Source of the DNA: an uncultured Thermanaerothrix sp.
GTDB lineage: Bacteria; Chloroflexota; Anaerolineae; Anaerolineales; Anaerolineaceae
DNA length: 64,000 bases
Assembly (NCBI RefSeq): GCF_938028735.1
Contig: NZ_CALIMF010000012.1
Location: 124,001 to 188,000, forward strand
Reading direction: 5' to 3'
Part shown: piece after piece, positions 18,794 to 27,928 of the stretch
Layout of the letters: the number at the start of each line of letters is the position of its first letter
How positions within the stretch are numbered: position 1 is the stretch's first letter
Translations under genes and position numbers: made by a program
Notes under the pieces: model-generated
Database searches by the model: none
What the model was told of the DNA's origin: nothing
The model's input: the letters and a program-made list of their open reading frames with translations, nothing else

Positions 18794-18929
18794 TATACTT
18801 TGGTCAACGCCAACCTTAAAATTCTGGGTTTCATGATGCACCAGATCTCGGGCGTTTATTTGGCATTAGGTAGATAGAATGCCTTGATCTTGCCCATAGG
18901 TGGGGGATGATAGGTTCTGTATAGAGAGG

Positions 18930-18970
18930 GGTAAAACAGAAGGGCTGCTCGCCGGAGGAACAAGCAGCCC
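18930..18970 (-). terminator. Probable terminator after ftsZ
   Basis: Perfect 8-bp stem GGGCTGCT (18942-18949) / AGCAGCCC (18963-18970), loop 13 nt, followed on the minus strand by TTCTGTTTT. It is about 150 bp downstream of ftsZ and would end the dcw transcript before nrdR. A second small hairpin (GGGTCT/AGACCC, 19017-19033) lies nearer ftsZ. I see no gene between 18800 and 19121. Confidence 0.6.
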
Positions 18971-19121
18971 CCAAAACAGAGGAGCGACTAATTGCCACAC
19001 AGGCGCACTGAGTTGAGGGTCTGGGTAAGACCCCTTCCTCAGGCCATTACCTTAGAGTAGTAGCATGATTTACAGCAAAAGATAATTCAAGCCGGCTTTA
19101 GGTTGCCACTCCAGCCAGGCA

Positions 19122-20273
19122 TTACCGCTGAATGCGCTTACGTAGAAACGCGGGCACGTTCAGATCCTCTGTGTTAATAACATGGGGTTGAAACTCCGTT
19201 GGCGAGGGTGGGGGTGTGGAAGGTCGAGGTTCAGGTCGGGTAGGGGTAGGGCGGGCGGGCACCTGACCTTCCTCAAGCCGGTTTGGGCGAGGTTCTATCA
19301 TTGGTGCACGCATTGCAGGGCGGTCAAACCCTGTGGCGATCACCGTAATGCGAATCTCATCACCCATGTTCGGGTCAATGACAGCACCGAAGATGAGATT
19401 GCAGTCGGGATGTGCAGTTTCCTTGATGATCGCCGCTGCCTGATTGACCTCGAAAAGGGTGAGGCCTGGACCACCGGTGATGTTGAATAGGATGCCCCGC
19501 GCCCCGTCAATGGTAATGTCGAGCAACTGGCTAGAGATTGCCTGCTCGGCAGCCACTCGGGCACGGTCTTCGCCAGAGGCACGCCCTACGGCCATCAGCG
19601 CTGCACCACCCTCAGACATGATGGCTTTGACATCGGCAAAGTCTAGGTTGATCAGGCCGGGTACGGTGATAAGTTCGGAGATTCCTTGGATGCCCTGACG
19701 CAAAACATCATCCGCAATGCGGAAAGCCTCAATGATGCCGATTTTCTTATCTACAATCTGCAACAGGCGATCGTTAGGGATGACAATCAGCGTGTCGGCG
19801 TGCTCTTTGAGTTTAGCAATACCAGCTTCGGCAGCCTGAGCGCGTTTACTACCCTCGAAGGCAAAGGGGCGGGTAACTACACCGATGGTAAGTGCGCCCA
19901 CCTCTTTAGCAATTTGGGCTACGACTGGCGCAGCGCCGGTACCAGTCCCGCCTCCTAACCCGGCGGTGACAAAGACCATATCGCTGCCCTTAAGGACGTT
20001 GTACAGTTCCTCAGCAGACTCCTCCGCAGCTTTGCGGCCCACTTCGGGATTTCCGCCCGCGCCGAGCCCCCGGGTGAGCTTATCACCAATGCGCACCCGA
20101 GTGGGGGCTTTAGAAAGCAACAAATCCTGGGCATCCGTGTTAACCGCAACGAACTCGATTCCAGTTAGTCCTTCTTCGATCATCCGGTCAACGGCGTTGC
20201 AACCACCGCCGCCAACCCCTATCACCTTGATGCGGGCAAAAGATTCGGGTACGGGATTGTTGATTGTGTCCAT
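19122..20273 (-). CDS. ftsZ: Cell division protein FtsZ
   Basis: Tubulin-like GTPase that forms the division ring. The GTP-binding elements are [15 protein letters not shown] at the N-terminus and the tubulin signature [10 protein letters not shown] at about residue 105; NTDAQDL and the T7-loop region ([12 protein letters not shown]) are intact. After the globular part there is a Pro-rich linker and the conserved C-terminal peptide [10 protein letters not shown], which binds FtsA and other partners. 383 residues is normal. GGAGG precedes the ATG. It is last in the dcw cluster, 70 bp after ftsA. Confidence 0.97.
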   Translation of the reverse strand: MDTINNPVPESFARIKVIGVGGGGCNAVDRMIEEGLTGIEFVAVNTDAQDLLLSKAPTRVRIGDKLTRGLGAGGNPEVGRKAAEESAEELYNVLKGSDMVFVTAGLGGGTGTGAAPVVAQIAKEVGALTIGVVTRPFAFEGSKRAQAAEAGIAKLKEHADTLIVIPNDRLLQIVDKKIGIIEAFRIADDVLRQGIQGISELITVPGLINLDFADVKAIMSEGGAALMAVGRASGEDRARVAAEQAISSQLLDITIDGARGILFNITGGPGLTLFEVNQAAAIIKETAHPDCNLIFGAVIDPNMGDEIRITVIATGFDRPAMRAPMIEPRPNRLEEGQVPARPTPTRPEPRPSTPPPSPTEFQPHVINTEDLNVPAFLRKRIQR

Positions 20274-20343
20274 GGTTTTTTCCTCCGGTGACTTGATTTT
20301 AGCCTGTTAAGCGTAGGTATGTCGCTCCTTGGATCTACAGGTT

Positions 20344-21576
20344 TCAGGGTAAAAGACGTCGTAAAAAGTTCTTTAAGGTCTCAGAGTTGATGCCACCTCC
20401 TCGAAATAGGGTATGTTTGCGTGGGGTTGGGGTTGCTTCACTGAGCAGCAGTGCCCAGTGGAGCAGGCCAACGCTTGTGGAATAGGCGGGGGATTGCAAT
20501 TGATCGGTCAGGCCCACCAAGTTTTCGGGCTTAGCAACCCGTACCGGCAGGCCCAGCACTGAACTGGCAAGGTTGCGAATGCCCGGTAACAGCGCCGTTC
20601 CCCCCGTCAACACCATGCCGGCAGGCAGGAGTCCATCGTAGCCCGAGCGCTTGATCTCCTCCAACACAAAGAGGAAGATCTCTTCCACCCGCGCCTCGAT
20701 AATGTGAGCCAGTTCGCGTCGGCTGACCTGGACGGGGTACTCCTGCCCAAAAGTGCGCAGTGTCAAAATCTCCTCCTCACTTACCTCATTTTCAACAGCG
20801 TGACCGTACTGTTTTTTGACCTCTTCGGCTTGGGGCAGGGGGAGGCGTAAACCATGAGCGATATCTGAGGTGATATGATTGCCTCCTAACGCTAGTACCA
20901 TGGTGTGCCAGACGTCGCCATCTATGTAAATGGCTAAATCGGTTGTTCCTCCACCGATGTCGCACACCACAACCCCCATTTGTCGCTCGGTTTCCGTAAG
21001 CACCACTTCGCCTGAGGCCAGGGGATTAAGGACAAAATGAGACACTTGGACCCCTGCCGCTTCAACACATTGGCGAATGTTCTCTACCGTGGATTCAGCG
21101 GCGGTGATGATGTGGGCCTCAACCTCCAAACGGTAACCGTGCATGCCAATGGGGTTGCGAATACCGTCTTGTCCATCCACGACAAAACCCCGTTGGATCA
21201 CGTGAATGATTTGACGGTTGTGGGGGATGGCAATAGCCTGAGCTGAGTCGAGCGCTCGAGCAATATCTTCTTGGTCAATAACCCCGCCCGATATTCCTAC
21301 TACTCCCCGGCTGTTGACCGAGGCAACGTGAGAGCCGGCCAGGCTGACCAATGCAGAGGTAATTTCTAGCCCTGAGGTGCGTTGGGCCTTTTCGATTGAG
21401 CGGGCAATGGCAGTTGAGGCAGCTCCTAAATCTACCACTGCCCCCTTGCGGATCCCCTGGGATGGCTCAATGCCTACGCCGAGGATGCGTAAATTTCGCT
21501 CTCCCTCAACTCTTGCCACGAGGGTACAGACTTTGGTCGTGCCGATGTCAATTCCTACAACAATTGGTTCATCCAT
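20344..21576 (-). CDS. ftsA: Cell division protein FtsA
   Basis: Actin-like ATPase that tethers FtsZ to the membrane. Visible features are the phosphate-1 loop VVGIDIGTTKVCTLVA, the SHVASVNSRGVVGISG SHS2/1C segment, the phosphate-2 loop VVCDIGGGTTDLAIY, the adenosine motif GMVLTGGTALLPG, and a C-terminal amphipathic helix LKNFLRRLLP that would act as the membrane-targeting sequence. 410 residues. It lies between ftsQ and ftsZ as in most bacteria. Confidence 0.95.
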   Translation of the reverse strand: MDEPIVVGIDIGTTKVCTLVARVEGERNLRILGVGIEPSQGIRKGAVVDLGAASTAIARSIEKAQRTSGLEITSALVSLAGSHVASVNSRGVVGISGGVIDQEDIARALDSAQAIAIPHNRQIIHVIQRGFVVDGQDGIRNPIGMHGYRLEVEAHIITAAESTVENIRQCVEAAGVQVSHFVLNPLASGEVVLTETERQMGVVVCDIGGGTTDLAIYIDGDVWHTMVLALGGNHITSDIAHGLRLPLPQAEEVKKQYGHAVENEVSEEEILTLRTFGQEYPVQVSRRELAHIIEARVEEIFLFVLEEIKRSGYDGLLPAGMVLTGGTALLPGIRNLASSVLGLPVRVAKPENLVGLTDQLQSPAYSTSVGLLHWALLLSEATPTPRKHTLFRGGGINSETLKNFLRRLLP

Positions 21577-21594
21577 AGCCGTGCTCCAAAACCC

Positions 21595-22590
21595 TTACTT
21601 ATAGAAGGGGGCCTGCAGATATTCCAGGCTGATTACCTGGGGATGAAGGCCTCGCTGTTGGATTTGCGCGAGGATGATTTGATATAACTGCATTTTGGCC
21701 TCCAAGTCATCCAGGGTATTTCCGAGTAATACCTGCCAGCCATTGGGGTCCTGCCAGCCAAAGCCAATTTCACTATCGTAGACTAGGGGGGTCCCGGGTG
21801 AAAGACGCTGCCGCAAATTTAAAATAGCCTGTACAAATTGAGCATTTGTGCGTTTTCCCCACGCTTCGGGCGGATTAAGGGATGCGTTTGTACTGTTCAG
21901 ACCATCGGAATTCATCAGCGGCGGCAGGGCGTTTGCCGTAACCAGGGGGAGTTCTCCCGCTTCTCCGCGCGGGCGTAGGATGACGCCCTCGGGATCGAGC
22001 CAGTAAGTATCGCTGCCCACTTGCCAAGCCAGTGCAGGTTGACGCTCAACCGCTGTAAGAATTAGGCGGGCCGGGAAGAGTAAACGAATGCGGATATCTT
22101 TTAGTTCAGGGAACGCGGCTTCCAATTCCAACTTAAGTGTCTGGATGTCTAGTGCGACTGCCGGTTTGCCGGTAATTCCCAGCACAGCCTGAAGGTCAGC
22201 GGACGTGAGCCGCTGCAGGCCAACAGCCTCGATGCGTTGTACCTGGAATGTAGGGGAGTTGAATAACGTGTAGAGGATTAAGGCCATTAGGACTGCAATC
22301 ATTCCAGAGAGGAGACGCCAACCCGGGTTGACTAGAGGCATTGCAGGCATGCGCAGCTCAGCACCACTAACTCCTAGAGTAATATAGTATTGTCGGCGCA
22401 CCTTGGCAGTGGGCAGGGAGCGAGTGGGTGAAGACGCAGACGTAGCCATGCCTCGCGCGATGACCACAGGTCTGCGCTCGCGGCGGGCTACCGATTGCTT
22501 GGCACGCTGAACGCGTTTTTGGGTGGTTTGAGCGCGGCGCTGACGTACCAGATCGGCGCGGCTAGGCGTGGTCTTCTCCGTGCCCTTCAT
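21595..22590 (-). CDS. ftsQ: Cell division protein FtsQ/DivIB
   Basis: Bitopic divisome protein. A long basic cytoplasmic region (about 1-88, rich in Arg/Lys) leads to one membrane helix (GMIAVLMALILYTLF), then a POTRA domain (FQVQRIEAVGLQRLTSADL to AVERQPALAW) and the beta domain with DPEGVILRPRGEAGELPLVT. ATG 22590 overlaps the ddl stop, with GGAGG 5 nt upstream. Gene order ddl-ftsQ-ftsA is the standard dcw order. Sequence divergence is normal for this family; identity rests on architecture plus position. Confidence 0.9.
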   Translation of the reverse strand: MKGTEKTTPSRADLVRQRRAQTTQKRVQRAKQSVARRERRPVVIARGMATSASSPTRSLPTAKVRRQYYITLGVSGAELRMPAMPLVNPGWRLLSGMIAVLMALILYTLFNSPTFQVQRIEAVGLQRLTSADLQAVLGITGKPAVALDIQTLKLELEAAFPELKDIRIRLLFPARLILTAVERQPALAWQVGSDTYWLDPEGVILRPRGEAGELPLVTANALPPLMNSDGLNSTNASLNPPEAWGKRTNAQFVQAILNLRQRLSPGTPLVYDSEIGFGWQDPNGWQVLLGNTLDDLEAKMQLYQIILAQIQQRGLHPQVISLEYLQAPFYK

Positions 22591-23702
22591 CCCTCCCTCC
22601 GGTAGACGTATTGTGTCCGATCCCGTTCGGCCTTACGTTCGAGCGCTAACGTGATGAGGCGATCCAGTAGTTGAGAATAGGGCAATCCACTGGCTTCCCA
22701 CAATTTGGGGTACATGCTGATCTCAGTAAACCCTGGCAATGTGTTGATCTCACTGATGTACACCCTCTGCGTTTGGGGATCGAGTAGAAAGTCCACACGG
22801 GCCATGCCGGCGCAATCCACAGCCCGATAGGCTGCCACAGCCAGACGGCGGACTTCTTGGCTGAGGGTCTCTGGTAAGGGAGCGGGGATGAGCAATTGGG
22901 TGCCGCTGTTTAGATATTTTGAGGCATAAGAATAGAATTCTTCGTCTGGCACTACTTCCCCTGGGACAGAGGCGATAGGTTGTTCATTCCCCAAAACGCT
23001 GACCTCAATCTCGCGAGCCCGGTCAATGCCTCGTTCTATAAGGATGCGACGATCATAGCGCGCTGCTTCTTCTAGCCCTTCCACGAGTTCGGCACGATTG
23101 TGACATTTGGTAATCCCTACTGAGGAGCCCAAATTGACCGGCTTGGTGAAAAGTGGATAGGGAGCCAGAGCCTCAGCGGCTTCAATCACGTGGGTTCGAT
23201 CATTTTCAATCTCAGCCCGAGTAAAGACCAAATATTCAACCACTGGAAGATGGTGAGCCTGCATGATTTGTTTGAAGAGAGCTTTGTCCATGCCCAGCGC
23301 TGAGGCGGTTACCCCCGCCCCAACATAGGCTACCCCTGCCAGTTCCAGCAAACCTTGGAGGGTCCCATCTTCGCCAAAGGTGCCATGTAGCACTGGGAAA
23401 ACGACGTCCAGATCTGTGTAGGGTTTGAGCGCAATATGATCGCCCTGTATCTCGCGCACGTACAAATGCGGGTGACCCGGTTCGGGCAACAAGCATGCAC
23501 GCTTGAGGTGTTCGGTTTGGTGCCGTTCCAGTGCTTCCAGTACGTTCTCGCCGGTTACCCATTCTCCCTCTAGAGTGATGCCAATTTGGATTACATCGTA
23601 CTTTTGAGGATCGAGTGCCTGGAGCACCGAGCGTGCTGAGCGCAGGGAAACCTCGTGTTCACCTGATCTGCCACCGAAAATAACGCCAACCCGTTTCTTC
23701 AT
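22587..23702 (-). CDS. ddl: D-alanine--D-alanine ligase
   Basis: ATP-grasp ligase making the D-Ala-D-Ala end of the peptidoglycan stem peptide. Motifs: VIFGGRSGEHEVSLRSA (N-terminal domain), GTFGEDGTLQGLLE, KPVNLGSSVGI, and the metal site MARVDFLLD ... EINTLPGFT. The start was moved from 23795 to the ATG at 23702 (MKKRVGVIFGG), because the longer form overlaps murB, GAGG lies 7 nt upstream and this is the family N-terminus. 371 residues. It lies 10 bp after murB. Confidence 0.95.
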   Translation of the reverse strand: MKKRVGVIFGGRSGEHEVSLRSARSVLQALDPQKYDVIQIGITLEGEWVTGENVLEALERHQTEHLKRACLLPEPGHPHLYVREIQGDHIALKPYTDLDVVFPVLHGTFGEDGTLQGLLELAGVAYVGAGVTASALGMDKALFKQIMQAHHLPVVEYLVFTRAEIENDRTHVIEAAEALAPYPLFTKPVNLGSSVGITKCHNRAELVEGLEEAARYDRRILIERGIDRAREIEVSVLGNEQPIASVPGEVVPDEEFYSYASKYLNSGTQLLIPAPLPETLSQEVRRLAVAAYRAVDCAGMARVDFLLDPQTQRVYISEINTLPGFTEISMYPKLWEASGLPYSQLLDRLITLALERKAERDRTQYVYRREG

Positions 23703-23712
23703 CTCACTTCCT

Positions 23713-24696
23713 CTATTCATGGGAGGTTGTGCTTTCATCTTCCCAATCTCCAATCCGTTCGATCTCCAATTCCAGATGGAGGCCAAAGGTTTCAAAAACT
23801 TTCTGCCGCACCAAGCAAATCAGATGCCAGTAATCACTGGCTGTGGCGCCTTCGTAAGCAATGAAAAAGTTTGCATGGATTGGGCTGACCTCTACGCCAC
23901 CAACTCGAGTACCTTTCAGCCCAGCCTGTTCGATCAGCCGACCCGCGTAATTACCAGGTGGATTCTTGAAAACTGAACCCATGCTGGCGCCAGGGGGCTG
24001 TGTGCGCTTCCGATAGGCGATGAAAGCCTCCATTTGGGCCTGAACGTTCTCGCGTGTGTTTCTGCTTAGCCTCAATAGCCCACTCAAGATTACTGCCTCA
24101 CCAGGATGCTTCTTTAAGTAACTGGTGCGATAACCGTATTCCAGGCGCTCGCATGGCCAAATGGCTTTTCCATGTTCACGATGCAAGATTTCTGCCAGAA
24201 TCAAGGTTCCTGCCATGTCCTGCCCATGGGCACCGGCGTTCCCATAGATGGCCCCGCCAACCGTGCCGGGAATTGTGGCAGCCCATTCCAATCCGCTTAA
24301 CCCGTGGCGGGCGAGGGTGCGGGCGATAAGGCCCAGGCTGGCCCCCGACTCCGCCCACACGGTAGGGGGCTCCTGCTCGGTGTGGATATCAAAGCGCTGA
24401 GCCCGGTTGAGGATCACCACTTCGCGGACGCCTCGGTCGCTTATCAGCACATTGGCTCCGCTGCCCAGAATCACAAAGGGTACCTCAAGGTCCCAAAGAT
24501 GGCGTGCAGAAGTTTCCAGTTCTTCGGCGCTCTGCACGGTCAGCACGAAGTCACCCTTTCCCCCAACGCGGGCAGATGTGTAATTGGCTAGGGGAACATC
24601 TTGACGCAGTCGTTCACCGAATAGGCTACGCAGGTCGCGAATTTGTTCTTTGGATAACTGACGTGAGACCGGCATAAGCACCTTGTAGGACTTCAT
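23713..24696 (-). CDS. murB: UDP-N-acetylenolpyruvoylglucosamine reductase
   Basis: FAD enzyme that reduces enolpyruvyl-UDP-GlcNAc to UDP-MurNAc with NADPH. Motifs: YTSARVGGKGDFVL, FAD-binding GSGANVLISDRGV, IPGTVGGAIYGNAGAHG, YGYRTSYLK, the catalytic serine region SMGSVFKNP, and the C-terminal HANFF. 327 residues, type II-like. Its ATG overlaps the stop of the preceding 63-residue ORF (ATGA). Confidence 0.95.
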   Translation of the reverse strand: MKSYKVLMPVSRQLSKEQIRDLRSLFGERLRQDVPLANYTSARVGGKGDFVLTVQSAEELETSARHLWDLEVPFVILGSGANVLISDRGVREVVILNRAQRFDIHTEQEPPTVWAESGASLGLIARTLARHGLSGLEWAATIPGTVGGAIYGNAGAHGQDMAGTLILAEILHREHGKAIWPCERLEYGYRTSYLKKHPGEAVILSGLLRLSRNTRENVQAQMEAFIAYRKRTQPPGASMGSVFKNPPGNYAGRLIEQAGLKGTRVGGVEVSPIHANFFIAYEGATASDYWHLICLVRQKVFETFGLHLELEIERIGDWEDESTTSHE

Positions 24697-24884
24697 AAGG
24701 CTTTGATACAGGCGATCAACCGTTCAAGGATCTCCACTTGAAGGAGCTGTGAGGAGGTCTCTGAAACAGGGGGCGCCGTGTTAGAAAGGCTATTCTGGTG
24801 TGGCGTTAGTAACTCTCGCGCCTCGGTGGGGCGGGCAGAGATGGAGGAAGGGGGTTGAGATGAGTTAGAGGGTTGGGTGGACAT
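24693..24884 (-). CDS. Small hypothetical protein between murC and murB
   Basis: 63 residues from ATG 24884 (the longer ORF-track version runs antiparallel to nothing but overlaps murC in another frame and is not needed). GAGG lies 7 nt upstream. It overlaps the murC end by 20 bp and the murB start by ATGA, the layout of a translated operon member. The first 45 residues are Ser/Pro/Thr-rich and probably disordered; the end is a hydrophobic helix (SQLLQVEILERLIACIKAL). No known family; it may be a small partner of the Mur enzymes or only a coupling ORF. Confidence 0.5.
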   Translation of the reverse strand: MSTQPSNSSQPPSSISARPTEARELLTPHQNSLSNTAPPVSETSSQLLQVEILERLIACIKAL

Positions 24885-26274
24885 GGGGATCCTCACTTTC
24901 TGAGCGCCATTCTTGCAAGAGGCGATAACCAACCTGGTTGGCATCGCCAGCTGAGAGAATGATGACCACATCGCCGCTCTGAAGGTGGTTTTGTAGATAA
25001 TGTGTGACCGAGTCCAGGCTTGCGATAAAGCGGGCATTCGCATGGTTCATGGCTTGGACAACTTGAGCGGCAGAAAAACTCTGATCGGTTTCACGGGCAG
25101 CGTAAACTTCAGTAACGATCACATTATCTGCTTCTGAAAAGGCATGGGCAAAATCATTGAGCAGGGCTTGGGTGCGGGAATACGTATGCGGCTGCCATAC
25201 CGCCCAGAGGCGCCGCCGCGGGTAACGAGAGCGGGCAGCGACGAGAGTGGCGCGGATTTCGCTGGGGTGATGCGCATAGTCATCAATCACAACGATGCCT
25301 CTTGCTTCACCCAATACCTCAAATCGTCGGGCTGTACCTTTATATTTGCTTAGGGCATCGGCAAATGCTTGGGTATCTATGCCCAGACGATGGGCAACAG
25401 CCAGAGCTGCCAGGGCATTGAGTAGGTTGTGTCTCCCTGGCACCTGGAGCGAGACACGGGCCAGCATCTGGGAGTCACCTCTTGAAGGGACAAAGATGGC
25501 TTCAAACGTCAGACCACCTTCCGTGTTGAGGCGTTCTGCAACTGCCTGATACTCGGCTGGCTGAGAGCCATATGTCCAGACGGGTAAGCCTTGGGTCTTC
25601 ATTGCGTTTGCCAGGCGAGCCGTCCCAGTGTTTTCGGCGCAAGCCACCAGGCTTCCCCCTGGGCGCAAGCGCCGGGCAAATGCCTCAAAGGCTGTATAGT
25701 AGGTCTCAGGAGAGGGATAGCAATCCGGGTGGTCGTGCTCAATATTGGTAATCACAATCATGTCTGGGTTCAGCCCGAGGAACATATGGTCATACTCATC
25801 CGCTTCGATGACAAAATGGGGGCCCTGACCGGCATGCGCATTGGTAAATAGACCGTGAATGACACTCCCCACAATGTATGAAGGGTCGAGTCCCAGTTGC
25901 GTTAGTCCCCAGGCAATCATCGCTGTGGTGGTGGTTTTACCATGCGTCCCGGCTACGGCAATGGCGGTATGATTTTCCATTAGGCGCGCTAGAAGCTCTT
26001 CACGCTTCAGAATGGGAATACCTTGGCTTTGAGCCGCCTGCACTTCTGGGTTGTCCAGCGGCACGGCGGATGAGCGCACCACAACATCTGCACCTTGGAT
26101 GTGATCGGGGTGATGACCAATGTGAATGAAGGCTCCGGAATTTGCTAACTGCTCAGTAACCGTAGAGGCCACGCGATCCGAGCCGCTAACGGTATAACCA
26201 CGTTCCAGCAGGAAACGGGCGATGGCCGAAAGGCCGCTTCCACCAATGCCGATGAAATGCACGTGCTTCATCAT
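24865..26274 (-). CDS. murC: UDP-N-acetylmuramate--L-alanine ligase
   Basis: Adds the first stem-peptide residue to UDP-MurNAc. Motifs: HFIGIGGSGLSAIARFL (UDP-binding), the P-loop AVAGTHGKTTTTAMIA near residue 110, FVIEADEYD, and the C-terminal VIDDYAHHPSEI. 469 residues, normal. Start ATG 26274 overlaps the stop of the CvpA-like gene (TGATG). Confidence 0.96.
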   Translation of the reverse strand: MMKHVHFIGIGGSGLSAIARFLLERGYTVSGSDRVASTVTEQLANSGAFIHIGHHPDHIQGADVVVRSSAVPLDNPEVQAAQSQGIPILKREELLARLMENHTAIAVAGTHGKTTTTAMIAWGLTQLGLDPSYIVGSVIHGLFTNAHAGQGPHFVIEADEYDHMFLGLNPDMIVITNIEHDHPDCYPSPETYYTAFEAFARRLRPGGSLVACAENTGTARLANAMKTQGLPVWTYGSQPAEYQAVAERLNTEGGLTFEAIFVPSRGDSQMLARVSLQVPGRHNLLNALAALAVAHRLGIDTQAFADALSKYKGTARRFEVLGEARGIVVIDDYAHHPSEIRATLVAARSRYPRRRLWAVWQPHTYSRTQALLNDFAHAFSEADNVIVTEVYAARETDQSFSAAQVVQAMNHANARFIASLDSVTHYLQNHLQSGDVVIILSAGDANQVGYRLLQEWRSESEDPHVHPTL

Positions 26275-26813
26275 CAGATAAACACCACCAACACAAACAC
26301 AAAGGCTAGAGCAACAGCAATGTAGATGATGGGCGGATTCAGTAATGCCGGAGGCAGGTAGCGGAGCATGCTTAGACTGGCCTGCCCAGTAGCGGTGTTG
26401 GGATCGGGGGGTAGAATGATGTTTAATGGGTAGTTTGCCATATGCATGTAATACCAGGCGGTGCCCCAGATTAAGTACCCATTGATAGCGCCGAAGAAGA
26501 AACCTAGCAGAATGTCTTGAAGATGTTCGCGGGCAAAACGCCCTGTAGCAGCGACTTTAGGGATATTGGGGGTCTGATACCCGAAAAACACCAGGGCGAT
26601 TAACAGGCTAACCCGCACCCAGAAGATATTGGCTGGCCCGGAGTTGTTCAGGATATCGCGGACAAAAGGGACAAAATTTTCCAAGACCGTGCTAATGAAA
26701 ATTGCCAATATCACGCTGAAGGACACGATAAGCTCCCTGGCCCATCCCCGCATTGCACCAATGAGGGCAAAGAGGATCACAAACATATAGAAGAAAACAT
26801 TTAGACTGATCAT
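26274..26813 (-). CDS. CvpA-like integral membrane protein
   Basis: 179 residues with about four to five membrane spans. The N-terminal span followed by RGWARELIVSFSVILAIFIS matches the start of CvpA-type proteins (a small helix, then RGxxxE). It sits between murG and murC with overlaps on both sides (ATGA with murG, TGATG with murC), so it is co-expressed with wall precursor genes. GGAGGACACGAA precedes its ATG. CvpA proteins have been linked to envelope integrity; a specific role here is unknown. Confidence 0.6.
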   Translation of the reverse strand: MISLNVFFYMFVILFALIGAMRGWARELIVSFSVILAIFISTVLENFVPFVRDILNNSGPANIFWVRVSLLIALVFFGYQTPNIPKVAATGRFAREHLQDILLGFFFGAINGYLIWGTAWYYMHMANYPLNIILPPDPNTATGQASLSMLRYLPPALLNPPIIYIAVALAFVFVLVVFI

Positions 26814-27928
26814 TTCGTGTCCTCCCGCTTGGGTATTTTTGCGGATCGGGCGGCTAGACCCCTAATCAGGTCGGCCAGGTGAGCCGCGGCGCCGGGGATG
26901 GCCAGAGTGCGCATTGCTTCTCCCATCTGATGCAAGCGTTGGGGGGTATTCAACAGTTCATGCAGGGTGGGCAGTAAGGTTTCTGCAAGGGTGTGGTCTG
27001 AGAGGGTTATGGCGGCACCGTGCTTGCTCAAGTAAGCCGCGTTGGTGTTCTGATAGCGCCAGGCGTAGGGATAAGGGACTAAAATGGCGGGTAAGCCAAA
27101 CAGGGGCAATTCGCCCAGGGTTGAGGCACCAGCGCGGCAAAGAATCAGGTCGGCAGCAGCAAAGGCAGCCCCTATGTCCTCGTGTAGGTAGGGGTGAGCA
27201 TGGTAGCGTAGTTGGAGGTTGGCGGGTAAAGAGGAAGTGCGTTGCTGAACCTCAGGCCAATCTATTAACCCCGTAAGATGAATCACCTGGGTCACGGTCA
27301 GAATGGTTTCCAGATTCATAAGCACAGCACGGTTGATCGAACGGGCCCCCTTGCTTCCTCCCATGACAAGCAAAACGGGATCTTCCATCTTCAACCCCAG
27401 CGTTTGCCGCGCTTGCTCACGCTGCCAACCCCGTAGCTCGGCACGGGTGGGATAACCGGTGACCACCACATGTTTCTGGGGCGGGAAGTAGTGGCGTGAC
27501 TCCGGGGTGGTTACGGCGATGATGTGGGCAAAGCGACTCATAAGTTTAAGTGCTAGTCCAGGTTCGATATCGGGTACATAAACCAGGCTGGGAATGAAGC
27601 GGCCGGCAATGGCCACGGGAACCCCAACATAGCCCCCAGTGAAGAGAAGGACATCAGGCTTATAGGTGCGGAGGATGTGGCGCGCTGCCAGGGTTCCACG
27701 TGCAAGCGAGACCAGGTTGCCCGGCAAGCGATGCCAGCCAACCCCGTGGACGCCAGCGGCAGGGATGGCCTGGAAGGGGATACGCGTACGCATTACCAAG
27801 TCGCGCTCCATGCCCCCCTCGCTCCCAACCCAGAGGATCGCCTCAGGTTCATTGCCCAGTGCCTGAAGGATGGCGAGGGCGGGATACACGCCGCCGCCGG
27901 TCCCCCCGGCGCAAACTAACAACCGCAC
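26810..27928 (-). CDS. murG: UDP-GlcNAc--lipid I GlcNAc transferase
   Basis: GT28 glycosyltransferase that converts lipid I to lipid II on the inner face of the membrane. Motifs: CAGGTGGGVYPALA, LLFTGGYVGVP, VMGGSKGARSINR, CRAGASTLGELPLFGLP, and QNTNAAYL. The first loop has Gly where most MurG have His (GGTGGH). The start is the GTG at 27928, since AGGAGG lies 6 nt upstream and it gives the family N-terminus; this still overlaps ftsW by 80 bp. 372 residues. Confidence 0.93.
   Translation of the reverse strand: MRLLVCAGGTGGGVYPALAILQALGNEPEAILWVGSEGGMERDLVMRTRIPFQAIPAAGVHGVGWHRLPGNLVSLARGTLAARHILRTYKPDVLLFTGGYVGVPVAIAGRFIPSLVYVPDIEPGLALKLMSRFAHIIAVTTPESRHYFPPQKHVVVTGYPTRAELRGWQREQARQTLGLKMEDPVLLVMGGSKGARSINRAVLMNLETILTVTQVIHLTGLIDWPEVQQRTSSLPANLQLRYHAHPYLHEDIGAAFAAADLILCRAGASTLGELPLFGLPAILVPYPYAWRYQNTNAAYLSKHGAAITLSDHTLAETLLPTLHELLNTPQRLHQMGEAMRTLAIPGAAAHLADLIRGLAARSAKIPKREDTK

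Noticed and set aside
24693-25043. 116-residue ORF overlapping the murC end
   Set aside because: Only the last 63 residues are used; the upstream part overlaps murC in another frame and has no ribosome-binding site.
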